DNA of 64,000 bases from Zobellella maritima (lineage in GTDB: Bacteria > Pseudomonadota > Gammaproteobacteria > Enterobacterales > Aeromonadaceae), in NCBI RefSeq assembly GCF_003075035.1, contig NZ_QCZE01000001.1, forward strand, positions 630,187 to 694,186, written 5' to 3'. Below the pieces are notes generated by a model, which searched no databases, was not told where the DNA came from, and worked only from the letters and a program-made list of their open reading frames with translations. A program made the position numbers and the translations under genes. Of the stretch, positions 63,844 through 64,000 are shown one piece after another (the stretch's first letter is position 1; each line of letters opens with the position of its first letter).

Positions 63844-63910
63844 GCAGGAATAGCTCAGCTGATGAGTTTAACCTTGCTGAAGTCATTGAGGGTTGCGACT
63901 CGCGGCCTCA
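63844..63910 (+). pseudogene. degenerate tRNA-Gly copy
   Basis: GCAGGAATAGCTCAGCT matches the first 17 bases of the intact tRNA at 63930 with one change, and the flanking TGTGT is also repeated (period 86 bp). After the D stem the sequence diverges: the anticodon arm is ACCTTGCTGAAGTC and the T arm GGTTGCGACTCGCGGCCTC no longer forms GTTCGAAT. A still older tail (GAGGGTTACGATTTGTAATC, 63802-63821) precedes it. It looks like decayed members of a tandem tRNA array. Confidence 0.65.
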
Positions 63911-63929
63911 AGTAAAAGTTATATTGTGT

Positions 63930-64000
63930 GCGGGAATAGCTCAGCTGGTAGAGCACAACCTTGCCAAGGTTGGGGTCGCGAGTTCGAATCTCGTTTCCCG
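63930..64000 (+). tRNA. tRNA-Gly (anticodon GCC), 3' end cut by window
   Basis: GCGGGAAT acceptor, D arm AGCTCAGCTGGTAGAGC, anticodon arm ACCTTGCCAAGGT with GCC, variable TGGGGTC and T arm GCGAGTTCGAATCTCGT. The final acceptor strand is TTCCCG at the window edge, so about five bases including CCA lie outside. Confidence 0.95.

Noticed and set aside
1..64000. Prophage, intact insertion sequence or restriction/defence system
   Set aside because: No transposase, integrase, capsid, Cas, restriction or toxin-antitoxin signatures were recognised in any frame.

Overview
The window reads as chromosomal DNA from a marine or halotolerant gammaproteobacterium. Core genes (lysC, argA, nagBAC/nagE, uvrB, mnmC, fabB, pdxB-fimV-truA-accD-folC-dedD, tusE, topA, astB) have gammaproteobacterial lengths and motifs. 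GC is roughly 58-60 %, and salt-related functions recur (NhaD antiporter, BCCT osmolyte carrier). The overall gene mix is closest to Aeromonadaceae such as Oceanimonas or Zobellella; this placement is inference from gene content, not a database match. No prophage, intact insertion sequence or CRISPR array was seen.

Layout. (1) 1-11.4 kb is a polyamine block: the tail of a LysR regulator; puuA-puuB and a DUF1289 gene on the minus strand; then, divergently, a second glutamine-synthetase-like ligase, the putrescine ABC importer potFGHI, a class-I glutamine amidotransferase and alanine dehydrogenase. (2) 11.4-17 kb holds unrelated single genes: periplasmic LigE ligase, NRDE/TANGO2 protein, DUF2784, GST, an MgtC/DUF4010 membrane protein and an EamA exporter. 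(3) 17-23 kb carries lysC behind a lysine riboswitch, argA, nhaD and a GDT1-family manganese exporter behind a yybP-ykoY riboswitch. (4) 22.8-28.1 kb is the GlcNAc regulon: nagB-nagA-nagC-yciH leftward and nagE rightward. (5) 28.1-28.8 kb is non-coding and contains a DnaA-box cluster and tRNA-Asn. (6) 28.9-43.3 kb is mostly housekeeping: uvrB, creA, corA, mnmC, fabB, pgpB, and the pdxB-to-dedD run. (7) 43.3-46 kb has tusE and yccS.

(8) 46-55 kb is the most interesting accessory block. A GcvA-like LysR regulator and a BCCT carrier lie beside a Rieske oxygenase, an aldehyde dehydrogenase, a rubredoxin/rubredoxin-reductase fusion, a DAO-type FAD oxidoreductase and an EutQ-like cupin. Together they look like import, oxidative cleavage and aldehyde disposal for a quaternary or methylated amine, but with rubredoxin rather than ferredoxin electron transfer. 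The substrate is not determined by the sequence.

(9) 55-64 kb has yccA, astB, topA, a 54-aa unannotated small protein, an alkyltransferase-like protein, gamma-glutamyltransferase and a tRNA-Gly preceded by a decayed tRNA copy.

Dispersed through the window is a family of about 65-80 bp intergenic repeats (four clear copies) with an inner hairpin and an outer stem whose sequences differ between copies while base pairing is kept. A 27-codon micro-ORF resembling the PotH C-terminus fills the potH-potI gap exactly.
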